A DNA stretch of 64,000 nucleotides, from positions 62,001-126,000 of the forward strand of contig NZ_LMEM01000010.1 of the NCBI RefSeq assembly GCF_001426345.1, in the 5' to 3' direction. Positions within the stretch are counted from its first letter, which is position 1, and the number at the start of each line of letters is the position of its first letter. Below are positions 7,940-16,340 of the stretch, piece after piece. The notes below the pieces were generated by a model, which saw only the letters and a list, made by a program, of their open reading frames with translations, was not told the DNA's origin and made no database searches. Both the position numbers and the translations under genes were made by a program. This DNA is from Devosia sp. Root436 (GTDB lineage Bacteria > Pseudomonadota > Alphaproteobacteria > Rhizobiales > Devosiaceae).

Positions 7940-8833
7940 TCAGAAGCGCTTGAACACGCCAGCGAAGACGGTGTTGTTGTCGCGATGATTGCCACCCTTC
8001 TGGGCCGCCCAGAACGCACCAATGGCCGAAACCAGCAGCGAGGCAGCGAGCAGGAAGGCGCCAATGATGGCGGTGTTGCGGGCAATGCGGGCCGCTTCGA
8101 TGGCCTGCTGGCGTGCCGCTTCGACATTGGCGATAACCTGGTCGACGCGGGCCTGGGCCTCTTCCGGTGTCAGGCCGGTATTGGCCGCGACCACGTTGGC
8201 AAGATAGGTGCGGTCTTCTTCGGCCACGGTGCCATCACCAAGGGCGGCCTGCGCGAAAATCCGGCCGGCCTCGTCGCGGGCCACTGCCGCATCAACCGGC
8301 TGGTTGGAACGGAACAGCGTATCGACGAAATAGGCGTTGGGGTCCACGGCATCGGCGGCGCCTTCAGCGACATTGGAAGCCGCCGTGGTTGCCGTCGCGG
8401 CCGCTGAACCAACAGCATTGGCGGCGGCGCCGATGCCCCCGACAGCAATGACGGTGCCAAGAATGGCAGCGCCGGCCCAGACGAGCAGTCCGTGAGCACC
8501 ATCGCGAAGGTCGCTCTCGTCTTCATTGGCATCGAAATAGCGGCGACGCAGGCGGCCGGTCAGGTAGCCGCCAGCCATGAAGCTGGAAACCTGAACCCAG
8601 AGAAACCAGGTAGCGGCAGCGATGCCGACGAAGATCGGATTGGGGCCATCGCCGTAGCCGAAGTCGAGGAAGTTGAGGCCCACGGCCGAGCCAAAGCTGA
8701 TCAGCACCAGGCTGATGGCCGAGGCCAGCACGATGCCGGCGATGATTGCCGGCCAATCGACATAGGAGGATTGGTCGCGATGTGAAGCGGTGGAGTTGGT
8801 AACGACGACGCCCGCGGGCGCATCAATGGTCAT
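7940..8833 (-). CDS. Multi-helix membrane protein of unknown function
   Basis: 297 residues. Predicted helices: about 29-50 (IIAGIVLASAISLVLISFGS), 70-90 (FVGIAAATWFLWVQVSSFMAGG), 115-135, and one near the C-terminus (AIIGAFLLAASLLVSAIGAFW). A long alanine- and charge-rich extracytoplasmic or cytoplasmic segment lies between them, including AAARQQAIEAARIARNTA-type helix. AGGAG lies 8 bases before the ATG. It is flanked by two very small membrane genes on the same strand with a shared terminator. Possibly a stress-related envelope protein, given the promoter candidate at 8994; family not recognised. Confidence 0.75.
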   Translation of the reverse strand: MTIDAPAGVVVTNSTASHRDQSSYVDWPAIIAGIVLASAISLVLISFGSAVGLNFLDFGYGDGPNPIFVGIAAATWFLWVQVSSFMAGGYLTGRLRRRYFDANEDESDLRDGAHGLLVWAGAAILGTVIAVGGIGAAANAVGSAAATATTAASNVAEGAADAVDPNAYFVDTLFRSNQPVDAAVARDEAGRIFAQAALGDGTVAEEDRTYLANVVAANTGLTPEEAQARVDQVIANVEAARQQAIEAARIARNTAIIGAFLLAASLLVSAIGAFWAAQKGGNHRDNNTVFAGVFKRF

Positions 8834-8882
8834 GGTGGCGTCTCCTGGAGTTGATTGTTGCTGCTCTTGCCGGACGCTGAGG

Positions 8883-8957
8883 TCAGGCGAGACCGATGAA
8901 CGACAGGATGGCCATGACGATGACGATGAGGCCGACGATGTAGATGATGGAGTTCAT
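8883..8957 (-). CDS. 24-residue single-helix membrane protein
   Basis: MNSIIYIVGLIVIVMAILSF followed by IGLA. It is almost entirely one hydrophobic helix, closely resembling a widespread class of alphaproteobacterial one-helix peptides. It is the first gene of the cassette 8957-7841, 49 bases ahead of the 297-residue protein. AAGG lies about 10 bases upstream. A GGAAC-N17-GGTT motif 37 bases before the start is a candidate EcfG promoter. Confidence 0.6.
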   Translation of the reverse strand: MNSIIYIVGLIVIVMAILSFIGLA

Positions 8958-8993
8958 GGGAGTTGCCTTGTTGGTTGACGCGTGTGCCCCATC

Positions 8994-9019
8994 AACCCTG
9001 CGTGAACGAAATTCGTTCC
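8994..9019 (-). promoter_or_regulatory. Candidate EcfG (general stress sigma) promoter
   Basis: On the minus strand GGAAC (9019-9015), 17 bases, GGTT (8997-8994). The EcfG consensus is GGAAC, 16-17 bases, CGTT; the first base of the -10 deviates. It is placed suitably ahead of the small membrane cassette. Confidence 0.4.
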
Positions 9020-9076
9020 GGGCGGCTGCGTAAAATATGGGCAGAATGGGGCAGCGCGTCCTTTGGCCGTGGCAAC

Positions 9077-9104
9077 GAAAAAAGGCGGGGATCGCTCCCC
9101 GCCT
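9077..9104 (-). terminator. Terminator of the pyrimidine operon
   Basis: Perfect 8-bp stem AGGCGGGG / CCCCGCCT followed on the minus strand by TTTTTT. It lies 21 bases beyond the stop of the substrate-binding protein gene and marks the end of the minus-strand operon that begins at 19702. Confidence 0.88.
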
Positions 9105-9125
9105 CAAACTTGAATGGCCTTGGGC

Positions 9126-10121
9126 TTACAACCCGTCGGTCACGACATGGCTGAAGGCGCCTTCCGGAGCCTTGGTAATGGCCGGATTGTCGGGCGAGAC
9201 CGCCGAGAGCAGGGTATCGACCGTCTGCTGGTAATCGGCCTCGTCCAGCGCGCCGGTCGAGCCTTCGGTCAGCTTGTTGACCTCGGTCATCTGGTAGAGC
9301 TGGTCTTCCAGCGTCATGGCGCCGGTCGAGTCATTGTCGAGGACGATCTGGGCGGCTTCCTCGGCATTGTCGCGGGCATAGGCCCAGCCCTTCATCGAGG
9401 CGCGGACGAACTTGGTCATCTTCTCGACAAAGGCCGGATCGGCGAGCTTGTCTTCCATGACATAGAGGCCGTCCTCGAGCATGCCGACGCCTTCGTCGCG
9501 ATAGTTGAAGACGGTGAGTTCTTCGGGGGTAATCCCGGCCTTCAGCACCTGGCCATATTCGTTATAGGTCATGGTGGAGATGCAGGCGGCCTGCTTCTGG
9601 ATCAGCGGATCGACGTTGAATGCCTGCTTCAGCACTTCGACGCCCTCCGCGCCGCCTTCGGTGGACAGGCCGAGCTTGGCCATCCAGGCATAGAACGGAT
9701 ATTCATTGCCGAAGAACCAGACGCCCAGCGTCTTGCCGGCAAAGTCATCAGTGGTTTCGACACCGGCTTCCTTGGAACAGGTCAGCAGCAGCCCCGAGCT
9801 CTTGAAGGGCTGGGCGATATTGACCAGCGGCACGCCGCGCTCGCGAGCGGCAAGACCAGCGGCCATCCAGGTGGTGATGACATCGGCGCCGCCGCCGGCA
9901 ATCACCTGCTCGGGGGCGATATCGGGACCGCCCGGCTTGATTTCGACGGAAAGGCCCTCTTCGTCATAGAAGCCCTTGGCCTGGGCCACATAGTAGCCGG
10001 CAAACTGAGCCTGGGTGACCCATTTGAGCTGCAACGTCACGGAATTGTCCTGGGCCCATGCACCGCCCAGGCCTGCCATCGTCATTGCGCCTGCAAGGGC
10101 GCCGATCAGAAGTTTCTTCAT
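9126..10121 (-). CDS. ABC transporter substrate-binding protein, NMT1/THI5-like
   Basis: 331 residues from MKKLLIGALAGAMTMAGLGG with signal peptide (cleavage after GGAWA). The mature protein opens with VTLQLKWVTQAQFAGYYVAQ, the hallmark of NMT1/THI5-like binding proteins (the ThiY, SsuA and RutX-like group) that bind pyrimidine or small aromatic ligands in the periplasm. It ends an operon with two permeases, an ATPase and pyrimidine-catabolic enzymes, so the ligand is probably a pyrimidine, dihydropyrimidine or hydantoin. An upstream in-frame ATG at 10145 would add 8 residues. Confidence 0.85.
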   Translation of the reverse strand: MKKLLIGALAGAMTMAGLGGAWAQDNSVTLQLKWVTQAQFAGYYVAQAKGFYDEEGLSVEIKPGGPDIAPEQVIAGGGADVITTWMAAGLAARERGVPLVNIAQPFKSSGLLLTCSKEAGVETTDDFAGKTLGVWFFGNEYPFYAWMAKLGLSTEGGAEGVEVLKQAFNVDPLIQKQAACISTMTYNEYGQVLKAGITPEELTVFNYRDEGVGMLEDGLYVMEDKLADPAFVEKMTKFVRASMKGWAYARDNAEEAAQIVLDNDSTGAMTLEDQLYQMTEVNKLTEGSTGALDEADYQQTVDTLLSAVSPDNPAITKAPEGAFSHVVTDGL

Positions 10122-10148
10122 TGCCGTTTTCCCTGAGTTCGGCATCGT

Positions 10149-11243
10149 CTATGCACCACGCACAGACGGATGCCAGAAGGTGACGCCTCTTTCGATGAGG
10201 ACGATCACCCCGTAGAAGACCGAGCCCGCGACGGCCGCCACCGCGATCTCGGCCCATACCATGTCGACATTCATCCGGCCGACTTCGGTAGAAATCCGGA
10301 AGCCCATTCCCACAATGGGCGTCCCGAAGAATTCCGCTACGATTGCGCCGATCAAGGCCAGAGTCGAGTTGATCTTGAGGGCGTTGAATATGAAGGGCCC
10401 CGCAGCGGGAAGGCGCAGCTTCATAAGGGTTTGCCAATAGCCGGCGGCATAGGTGCGCATCAGGTCGCGCTCGATGGCGGAGGATGCGTTGAGGCCGGCC
10501 ACGGTATTCACCAGCATGGGGAAGAAGGTCATGATGACGACCACGGCGGCCTTGCTGGGCCAGTCGAAGCCGAACCACATGACCATGATGGGCGCGACGC
10601 CGACAATGGGCAGAGCCGAGACGAAATTTCCCAGTGGCAGCAGGCCTGATTTGAGGAAGGGCGAGCGGTCGATGAGGATGGCGACGACAAAGCCCAGGCC
10701 GCAGCCGAGCGCATAGCCGATCAGCACGGCCTTCAAAAAGGTCTGCTGGAAATCGGCCAGCAGCGTCGGCACGCTGGCCGTGATGCGGGCCCAGATCATC
10801 GAGGGCGGCGGCAGGATGACCTGCGGCACATTGCCGGCGCGGGTAATGGCCTCCCAGGCCACCAGGATGGTGACGCCGAAGACGATGGGGATGAGCAGGC
10901 CCAGCCCCGCATTATCGGCCAGGCCCGGCGCCAGCGCCTTGCTCAGCCGCTCGACGAAGAGCCAGGCAAAGAGCCAGGCCGCGATCAGCGCCATCCAGAA
11001 AAAGGCCGGCGTCGGCGCGAAGACGCCGATCGCGGTCAGCACGGCTACCGCGCCCAGCACGGCGAAGGCCCCATCGGCCCACAGGCCCAGCGGCACGAAG
11101 AAACGGATCAGCGACAGGAAGCCCAAAGCAAGGAATGCCTTGAGCAGCAGGCCCTGTTCGAAGGGGGTTACCAGGCTCAGCGCCAAGGCCGCGGCACAGA
11201 GGCCGCCGGCGACGAGGGCAAGGAAGAACTGGAGCTGGCTCAT
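10149..11243 (-). CDS. ABC transporter permease (pyrimidine-type importer)
   Basis: 364 residues. The C-terminal 240 residues form the BPD_transp_1 permease core. Its coupling loop is ERDLMRTYAAGYWQTLMKLRLPAA with the ALKINSTLALIGAIVAEF block. The N-terminal about 110 residues add three extra membrane helices, longer than the usual 250-270-residue SsuC/ThiX permease. The start overlaps the stop of the partner permease (ATGA). It should form a heterodimer with the 298-residue permease. Confidence 0.88.
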   Translation of the reverse strand: MSQLQFFLALVAGGLCAAALALSLVTPFEQGLLLKAFLALGFLSLIRFFVPLGLWADGAFAVLGAVAVLTAIGVFAPTPAFFWMALIAAWLFAWLFVERLSKALAPGLADNAGLGLLIPIVFGVTILVAWEAITRAGNVPQVILPPPSMIWARITASVPTLLADFQQTFLKAVLIGYALGCGLGFVVAILIDRSPFLKSGLLPLGNFVSALPIVGVAPIMVMWFGFDWPSKAAVVVIMTFFPMLVNTVAGLNASSAIERDLMRTYAAGYWQTLMKLRLPAAGPFIFNALKINSTLALIGAIVAEFFGTPIVGMGFRISTEVGRMNVDMVWAEIAVAAVAGSVFYGVIVLIERGVTFWHPSVRGA

Positions 11244-12136
11244 GCGGGGCGTGCCCCCATCGAGCGGTTGACCAGTTTTTCCACCACGCCCACCGCAATG
11301 ACCAGCAAGGCCGCGAGAATGGAGGCAGCAAACAGGGCTGCCCAGATCTGGATGGTCTGGCTGTAATAGGAGCCAGCCAATAGCCGCGCGCCCAGCCCGG
11401 CCACGGCACCGGTGGGCAATTCACCGACGATGGCGCCGACAAGACTCGCCGCGACGCCCACCTTGAGCGAGGCGAAGAGGAAGGGCATGGAGGCCGGCCA
11501 GCGCAGCTTCCAGAAGGTCTGGTTGGGCGTGGCATTGTAGGTGTGCATCAGGTCGAGCTGGATCGCCTCGGGCGAGCGCAGGCCCTTGACCATGCCGACA
11601 GCGACCGGAAAGAAGCTCAGATAGGCCGAGATTATGGCCTTGCTCATCAGCCGCGCCGGATCGGTGGGGATGCCAAAAGTGCCGGTGAAGATATTGAAGC
11701 CGATGACGACGATCAGCGGCGCCAGCGCCAGGATGGGGATGGTCTGGCTGGCGACGATCCACGGCATCAGCGAGCGGTTCATTGCCTCGTTGTGGACGAT
11801 CAGTACCGCCAGCCCGATGCCCAGGACGGAACCCATGACAAAGCCGAGCGCGGTGGCCGAGAAGGTGACCCAGGCGTGGAAAACGAGGCTGCGCGGCTTG
11901 GTCGGATCGGTCAGCACTGTCAGCTTGAACAGTTCGCCAAACACCTGATGCGCCGTCGGCAGCACCGGCTTTTCCTGGTTCCAGGTATCGAGGACGAACT
12001 GGGTTGCGGGGACGTTGGTGACGTCGCCGCGGCGATAGACATCGTTCTGCCACTGCGCATTGAGGCCGATAGCGGCAGCGTACCAGATGGCCACTATGGC
12101 GATGAGGACGATGATGAGGGGGAGGGTGCGGGTCAC
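11240..12136 (-). CDS. ABC transporter permease (pyrimidine-type importer)
   Basis: 298 residues. One N-terminal helix (LPLIIVLIAIVAIWYAAAIG), a periplasmic loop of about 50 residues, then the permease core with the EAIQLDLMHTYNATPNQTFW coupling loop. The start is GTG, and the GTG overlaps the stop of the small open frame that runs through palindromic element R3 (GTGA). The partner permease is immediately downstream. Confidence 0.88.
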   Translation of the reverse strand: MTRTLPLIIVLIAIVAIWYAAAIGLNAQWQNDVYRRGDVTNVPATQFVLDTWNQEKPVLPTAHQVFGELFKLTVLTDPTKPRSLVFHAWVTFSATALGFVMGSVLGIGLAVLIVHNEAMNRSLMPWIVASQTIPILALAPLIVVIGFNIFTGTFGIPTDPARLMSKAIISAYLSFFPVAVGMVKGLRSPEAIQLDLMHTYNATPNQTFWKLRWPASMPFLFASLKVGVAASLVGAIVGELPTGAVAGLGARLLAGSYYSQTIQIWAALFAASILAALLVIAVGVVEKLVNRSMGARPA

Positions 12137-12315
12137 AATGGCTGCCCCATGCGCGATCTGCCCCCTCTCCCCTCAGGGGAGAGGGTTGGGGTGAGGGGTT
12201 CAGTGTTGCGGCACCATATTAGATGGACCGGCGGCGCTGAACCCCTCACCCGCCGCTTCGCGGCGACCTCTCCCCTGAGGGGAGAGGTAAGGGCAGCACT
12301 GTGGCTAACCCCCAT
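12133..12315 (-). CDS. 60-codon open frame through palindromic element R3
   Basis: Encodes [20 protein letters not shown] followed by RRVRGSAPP and a tail with TPTLSPEGRGGRSR. The start shares bases with the ATPase stop (TGATG) and the stop shares bases with the permease start (GTGA). N- and C-terminal motifs equal the tails of the two DUF559 proteins in this operon, but the nuclease core is absent. It may be translated only as a coupling device; no function is claimed. GTG at 12318 is an alternative start. Confidence 0.35.
   Translation of the reverse strand: MGVSHSAALTSPLRGEVAAKRRVRGSAPPVHLIWCRNTEPLTPTLSPEGRGGRSRMGQPL
12163..12288. repeat. Palindromic element R3 (type A, no nuclease gene)
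   Basis: Left arm CTCTCCCCTCAGGGGAGAGG then GGGTGAGGGGTTCAG. Right arm CTGAACCCCTCACCCGCC, a CGCTTCGCG hairpin, then CTCTCCCCTGAGGGGAGAGG. The arms are inverted copies around a spacer of about 40 bases. They match the arms that flank the DUF559 genes at 14614 and 16414. Confidence 0.9.
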
Positions 12316-13100
12316 CACACCGCCTCCTCATAAGAATGACCCGCCCGCAGCCCATCCCTTACCCGGGCGGCGATCGCCAGAAATTCCGGGCTCTCGCGAA
12401 TGTCGAGCGGTCGCGCCCGGGGCAGGTCGCTCTCGATGATATCCGTCACCCGTCCCGGCCGGGGCGACATCACCACGATCTTGGTCGACAGATACACCGC
12501 CTCGGGGATGGAATGGGTGACGAAGCAGATGGTCTTCTGCGTGCGCTCCCAGAGCTTGAGCAGTTCGGAATTGAGGTGGTCGCGCACGATTTCGTCGAGC
12601 GCACCGAAGGGTTCGTCCATCAGCAACAGGTCGGCATCGAAGGCCAGCGCGCGGGCAATGGAGGCGCGCTGCTGCATGCCGCCGGATAACTGCCAGGGAT
12701 ATTTCTTCTCGAAACCGGCGAGGTTCACCAGGTCCATGGTGCGCTTGACGCGCTCGGCCTGCTGGGCCGACGTGTAACCCATGATTTCGAGCGGCAGGGC
12801 CACATTCTTCTCGATGGTGCGCCAGGGATAGAGCGCCGGGGCCTGGAACACGTAGCCATAGGCCCGCGCCTTGCGCGCTTGTTCCGGCGTCTGGCCATTG
12901 ATATCGAGCGTGCCTGAAGTGGGCTGTTCCAGATCGGCAATGGTGCGCAGGAAGGTGGTCTTGCCGCACCCGGACGGACCAATGAAGGAGACGAACTCGC
13001 CCTTCTCGATGGTGAGATTGACGTCGCTGAGCGCAACGACGTCGCCGTCATTGGTCCTGAAGGTGAGGCCAAGGTTTTGGGCGGAGACGACTGCACTCAT
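12315..13100 (-). CDS. ABC transporter ATP-binding protein
   Basis: 261 residues. Walker A GPSGCGKTT (about residue 42), Q-loop FQAPALYPW, signature LSGGMQQR, Walker B LLLMDEPFGALD and H-loop VTHSIPEAV. The SsuB/TauB/ThiZ-like type fits the NMT1/THI5 binding protein. It couples ATP hydrolysis to uptake through the two permeases. It lies 28 bases after the dihydropyrimidinase gene and is separated from the permease genes by palindromic element R3. Confidence 0.92.
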   Translation of the reverse strand: MSAVVSAQNLGLTFRTNDGDVVALSDVNLTIEKGEFVSFIGPSGCGKTTFLRTIADLEQPTSGTLDINGQTPEQARKARAYGYVFQAPALYPWRTIEKNVALPLEIMGYTSAQQAERVKRTMDLVNLAGFEKKYPWQLSGGMQQRASIARALAFDADLLLMDEPFGALDEIVRDHLNSELLKLWERTQKTICFVTHSIPEAVYLSTKIVVMSPRPGRVTDIIESDLPRARPLDIRESPEFLAIAARVRDGLRAGHSYEEAV

Positions 13101-13128
13101 GAGCCGGCCCTCAAAGACGCGGAATCCA

Positions 13129-14580
13129 TTAAACCCCCGACGCCGGAATACCTGATCGTTCCACCTTGCGGGGCGCGACGATTTCTTTCCACTGGCTGAG
13201 GGCCCGGTTCACGGGATTTTTCGCTTCGCGGGCCACGAACTTGCCATGGCCCGGCTCGGCCTTGACCTCGCTCTCGACAATGGAGACCTTGCCGCGGCTG
13301 AGCACGAAGCGCGGCAGGCCGGTGACCTTGAAGCCCTCGAACACATTGTAGTCGATGACCGATTGCTGGGCGGAAGCCGTAATGGTCTTGCTGCGCTTGG
13401 GGTCCCACACCACGAGATCGGCATCGGCGCCGACGAGCACCGCGCCTTTTTTCGGGTAGAGATTGAGTATCTTGGCGATATTGGTCGAGGTCACAGCCAC
13501 GAATTCGTTCATGGTCAGCCGCCCGGTATTGACCCCCGCCGTCCACAGCACCGGCAGGCGATCTTCCAACCCGCCCGTCCCATTGGGAATCTTGGAAAAG
13601 TTGCCGATGCCCGTCCGCTTCTGGTCGGTGGTGAAGGCACAGTGGTCGGTGGCGACGCAGGAGAGCGAGCCCGACTGCAGCCCGGCCCACAGCGAATCCT
13701 GGTGGCTCTTGTTGCGGAAGGGCGGCGACATGACGCGGCGGGCGGCATGGTCCCAGTCCGCATTGAAATACTCGCTTTCGTCCAGCGTCAGATGCTGGAT
13801 CAGCGGCTCGCCATAGACGCGCATGCCCTTCTGCCGTGCCCGGCGGATGGCCTCGTGGCTCTGCTCGGCCGAGACATGCACCACATAGAGCGGCACGCCG
13901 GCCATGTCGGCAATCATGATGGCCCGGTTGGTGGCTTCGCCCTCGACTTCCGGCGGGCGGGAATAGGCGTGGGCCTCGGGGCCGTTATTGCCTTCGGCCA
14001 GGAGTTTCTGCGTCATCGCCGCGACCACGTCGCCATTTTCGGCATGCACCAGCGGCAGCGCGCCCAGATCGGCGCAGCGCTGGAACGACGAGAACATCTC
14101 GTCGTCATTGACCATGAGCGAGCCCTTATAGGCCATGAAGTGCTTGAAGCTGGTAATGCCGCGATCGACCACTTCGGCCATTTCGCGCCACACCTGCTCG
14201 CCCCACCAGGTGATGGCCATGTGGAAAGAATAATCGGCCGAGGCCTTGCCGGTCTTGTTGTCCCACATCGAGAGGGCTTCGAGCAGGCTCTGGTTGGGAT
14301 TGGGCAGGCAGAAATCGACCACCATTGTCGTGCCGCCGGCCAGCCCGGCGCGGGTGCCGCTTTCGAAATCATCGGCCGAATAGGTGCCCATGAAGGGCAT
14401 TTCGAGATGGGTATGCGGATCGATGCCACCCGGCATGATGTAGCAGCCACTGGCATCCAGGGTCTCGTCGCCGGAGAGGCTCTGGCCGATCTCGACGATG
14501 GTCTCGCCTTCGATGAGGACGTCCGCCTTGTAGGTGAGGTCGGCGGTGACGACGGTGCCGTTCTTGATGACTTTGCTCAT
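13129..14580 (-). CDS. hydA: Dihydropyrimidinase / hydantoinase
   Basis: 483 residues of the cyclic amidohydrolase family. Metal site: DPHTHLEMPF (two His, about residue 58), FMAYKG whose lysine should be carboxylated, histidines in VHAENGD and VVHVSAEQS, and the aspartate in CVATDHCAF. It opens the ring of 5,6-dihydrouracil or dihydrothymine to N-carbamoyl-beta-amino acids; hydantoins are possible substrates. The ATG overlaps the stop of the upstream DUF559 gene (ATGA). The next catabolic step is the hydrolase at 15086. Confidence 0.92.
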   Translation of the reverse strand: MSKVIKNGTVVTADLTYKADVLIEGETIVEIGQSLSGDETLDASGCYIMPGGIDPHTHLEMPFMGTYSADDFESGTRAGLAGGTTMVVDFCLPNPNQSLLEALSMWDNKTGKASADYSFHMAITWWGEQVWREMAEVVDRGITSFKHFMAYKGSLMVNDDEMFSSFQRCADLGALPLVHAENGDVVAAMTQKLLAEGNNGPEAHAYSRPPEVEGEATNRAIMIADMAGVPLYVVHVSAEQSHEAIRRARQKGMRVYGEPLIQHLTLDESEYFNADWDHAARRVMSPPFRNKSHQDSLWAGLQSGSLSCVATDHCAFTTDQKRTGIGNFSKIPNGTGGLEDRLPVLWTAGVNTGRLTMNEFVAVTSTNIAKILNLYPKKGAVLVGADADLVVWDPKRSKTITASAQQSVIDYNVFEGFKVTGLPRFVLSRGKVSIVESEVKAEPGHGKFVAREAKNPVNRALSQWKEIVAPRKVERSGIPASGV

Positions 14581-15086
14581 GGGGACTTTCCTTGATGGTC
14601 GAGCGCCGCCTTCCCTCGCCCCTCCGGGGAGAGGGTGGCCGGAGCGAAGCGGAGGTCGGGTGAGGGGTTACCCCGCAGAACTGCCTGGATGGTCAGCCAG
14701 CAGCCTTCGCGGTTGCCGAGCACATCATTGTTCCAGAATCGGAGAACGGAATAGCCCTGGGTGTTGAGATAAGCGGTGCGCTTCTCGTCCGACGCGCTTT
14801 CGGCATGCTGACCGCCATCAAGTTCGACAACCAGCATGGCCTCACGGCAGGCGAAGTCGGCCGTGAAAGGTCCGATGGGGTATTGGCGGACAAACTTTTG
14901 CCCGTCGATCTGGCGGTTGCGAACCATCTGCCAGAGCTGGTGTTCGGCATCGGTTTCCGCTCGACGCAGTGATCTGGCCCGAGCTACCGCTGGCTTGGAG
15001 GGCTTCGTACCCCTCACCCGCCGCTGCGCGGCGACCTCTCCCCGGAGGGGCGAGGTAAGGTCGGCAATGCCCTCGCCCTGTGGCAT
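14577..15086 (-). CDS. DUF559 (Vsr-like) endonuclease-domain protein, copy 1
   Basis: 169 residues. The core has the DUF559 pattern: LWQMVRNRQIDGQKFVRQYP, IGPFTADFACREAMLVVELD, then GGQH and YSVLRFWNNDVL. The D, E-x-D-G and Q-H residues match the PD-(D/E)xK/Vsr-like site. The first about 25 and last about 30 residues are encoded by the palindromic arms ([16 protein letters not shown] and PSPDLRFAPATLSPEGRG). The start overlaps the hydrolase stop (TGATG) and the stop overlaps the hydA start (ATGA). GTG at 15017 inside the arm is an alternative start. DNase activity and any role in repair or mobility are unproven. Confidence 0.75.
   Translation of the reverse strand: MPQGEGIADLTSPLRGEVAAQRRVRGTKPSKPAVARARSLRRAETDAEHQLWQMVRNRQIDGQKFVRQYPIGPFTADFACREAMLVVELDGGQHAESASDEKRTAYLNTQGYSVLRFWNNDVLGNREGCWLTIQAVLRGNPSPDLRFAPATLSPEGRGKAALDHQGKSP
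14614..15058. mobile_element. Palindrome-bounded element R4 carrying a DUF559 gene
   Basis: Left arm 14614-14669 (CTCGCCCCTCCGGGGAGAGG to GGGTGAGGGGTTAC) and right arm 15009-15058 (inverse, ending CTCCCCGGAGGGGCGAG) bound about 340 bases of nuclease core. The arms match those of R3, R5 and R11. I see no flanking target duplication of 5 bases or more. Calling it mobile is inference from arm symmetry and repeated occurrence. Confidence 0.6.
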
Positions 15087-16336
15087 CACTCCACGACCTC
15101 CGCCGTTTCCACCACAGCGTGGAACAGCACGTCGGCGCCGGCCGTGGCCCATTCCCTGGAAATGTCTTCTGCCTCGTTATGCGAGAGCCCGTCCACGCAG
15201 GGGCACATAATCATGGTGCTGGGAGCCACCTTGTTGGTCCAGCAGGCGTCGTGGCCGGCGCCGGAAATGATGTCCATATGGCTGTAGCCGAGCTTTTCGG
15301 CGGCGGCGCGGACACGGGCGACCAGCACGGGATCGAAGGCGACGGGATCGAAGTGGCCCACCGCTTCCATGGCATAGCCAACGCCGAGTTGCTGGCAGAT
15401 GACCTGCGCCTTGCTTTCGATCTGCTCGCGCATTGCACTGAGCTTGCCCAATTCCGGCGAGCGGATATCGACGGTGAAAACCACCGTGCCTGGCAGGACG
15501 TTGCGTGAGTTGGGCGAGAACTTCATCTGGCCCACGCCGCCGACGGCGCCGGGCTGGTGGTCCATGGCCACGGCCTGCACCATTTCGAGGATCCGCGCCA
15601 TGGCGAGCCCGGCATTGACTCGCATGTTCATGGGCGTCGAGCCGGTATGGGCTTCCTTGCCGGTCAGCGTGAATTCGAGCCACCACAGGCCCTGGCCATG
15701 GGTGACGACGCCGATCTGCTTGTTCTCGGCTTCAAGGATCGGGCCCTGTTCGATGTGATACTCGAAATAGGCATGCATCTTGCGGGCGCCGACCGGCTCC
15801 TCGCCGACCCAGCCGATGCGCTGCAGCTCGTCGCCGAAGCTCTTGCCCTCCTGATCCTTGCGATCATAGGCGTAGTCGAGCGTATGAATACCGGCAAAGA
15901 CGCCCGAGGCCAGCATGGCCGGGGCGAAACGGGCGCCTTCTTCATTGGTCCAGTTGGTGACGACGATGGGATGTTTCGTCCTGATACCGAGATCGTTCAT
16001 CGAGCGGACCACTTCGAGCCCCGCCAGCACGCCCAGCACGCCATCATATTTGCCGCCGGTGGGCTGGGTATCGAGATGGGAGCCGACATAGACCGGCAGC
16101 GCGTCGGGGTCGGTGCCCGGCCGGGTCATGAACATGGTGCCCATCTTGTCGACACCCATGGTGAGGCCCGCTTGCTCGCACCAGCGCTGGAAGAGTTCGC
16201 GCCCCTGCCTGTCGCTGTGGGTCAGCGTCTGGCGATTATTGCCACCGGCAATGCCGGGGCCAATCTTCGCCATCTCCATGAGGCTGTCCCAGAGCCGATC
16301 ACCATTGATACGAAGGTTTTCTCCTGGGGCGGGCAT
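15086..16336 (-). CDS. M20-family amidohydrolase, beta-ureidopropionase / N-carbamoyl amino acid hydrolase type
   Basis: 416 residues. Metal ligands in VGSHLDTQPTGGKYDGVLG and NWTNEEGARFAPAM, then FEYHIEQGP, dimer-domain GKEAHTGSTPM, and the C-terminal GAGHDACWTN and GLSHNEAE histidines. It belongs to the HyuC/AmaB/PydC-like group that hydrolyses N-carbamoyl-beta-alanine to beta-alanine, CO2 and ammonia. It acts between hydA and the transaminase. The start at 16336 is preferred; an in-frame start at 16396 would lie in the upstream repeat-derived region. Confidence 0.88.
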   Translation of the reverse strand: MPAPGENLRINGDRLWDSLMEMAKIGPGIAGGNNRQTLTHSDRQGRELFQRWCEQAGLTMGVDKMGTMFMTRPGTDPDALPVYVGSHLDTQPTGGKYDGVLGVLAGLEVVRSMNDLGIRTKHPIVVTNWTNEEGARFAPAMLASGVFAGIHTLDYAYDRKDQEGKSFGDELQRIGWVGEEPVGARKMHAYFEYHIEQGPILEAENKQIGVVTHGQGLWWLEFTLTGKEAHTGSTPMNMRVNAGLAMARILEMVQAVAMDHQPGAVGGVGQMKFSPNSRNVLPGTVVFTVDIRSPELGKLSAMREQIESKAQVICQQLGVGYAMEAVGHFDPVAFDPVLVARVRAAAEKLGYSHMDIISGAGHDACWTNKVAPSTMIMCPCVDGLSHNEAEDISREWATAGADVLFHAVVETAEVVE

Positions 16337-16340
16337 AGGG

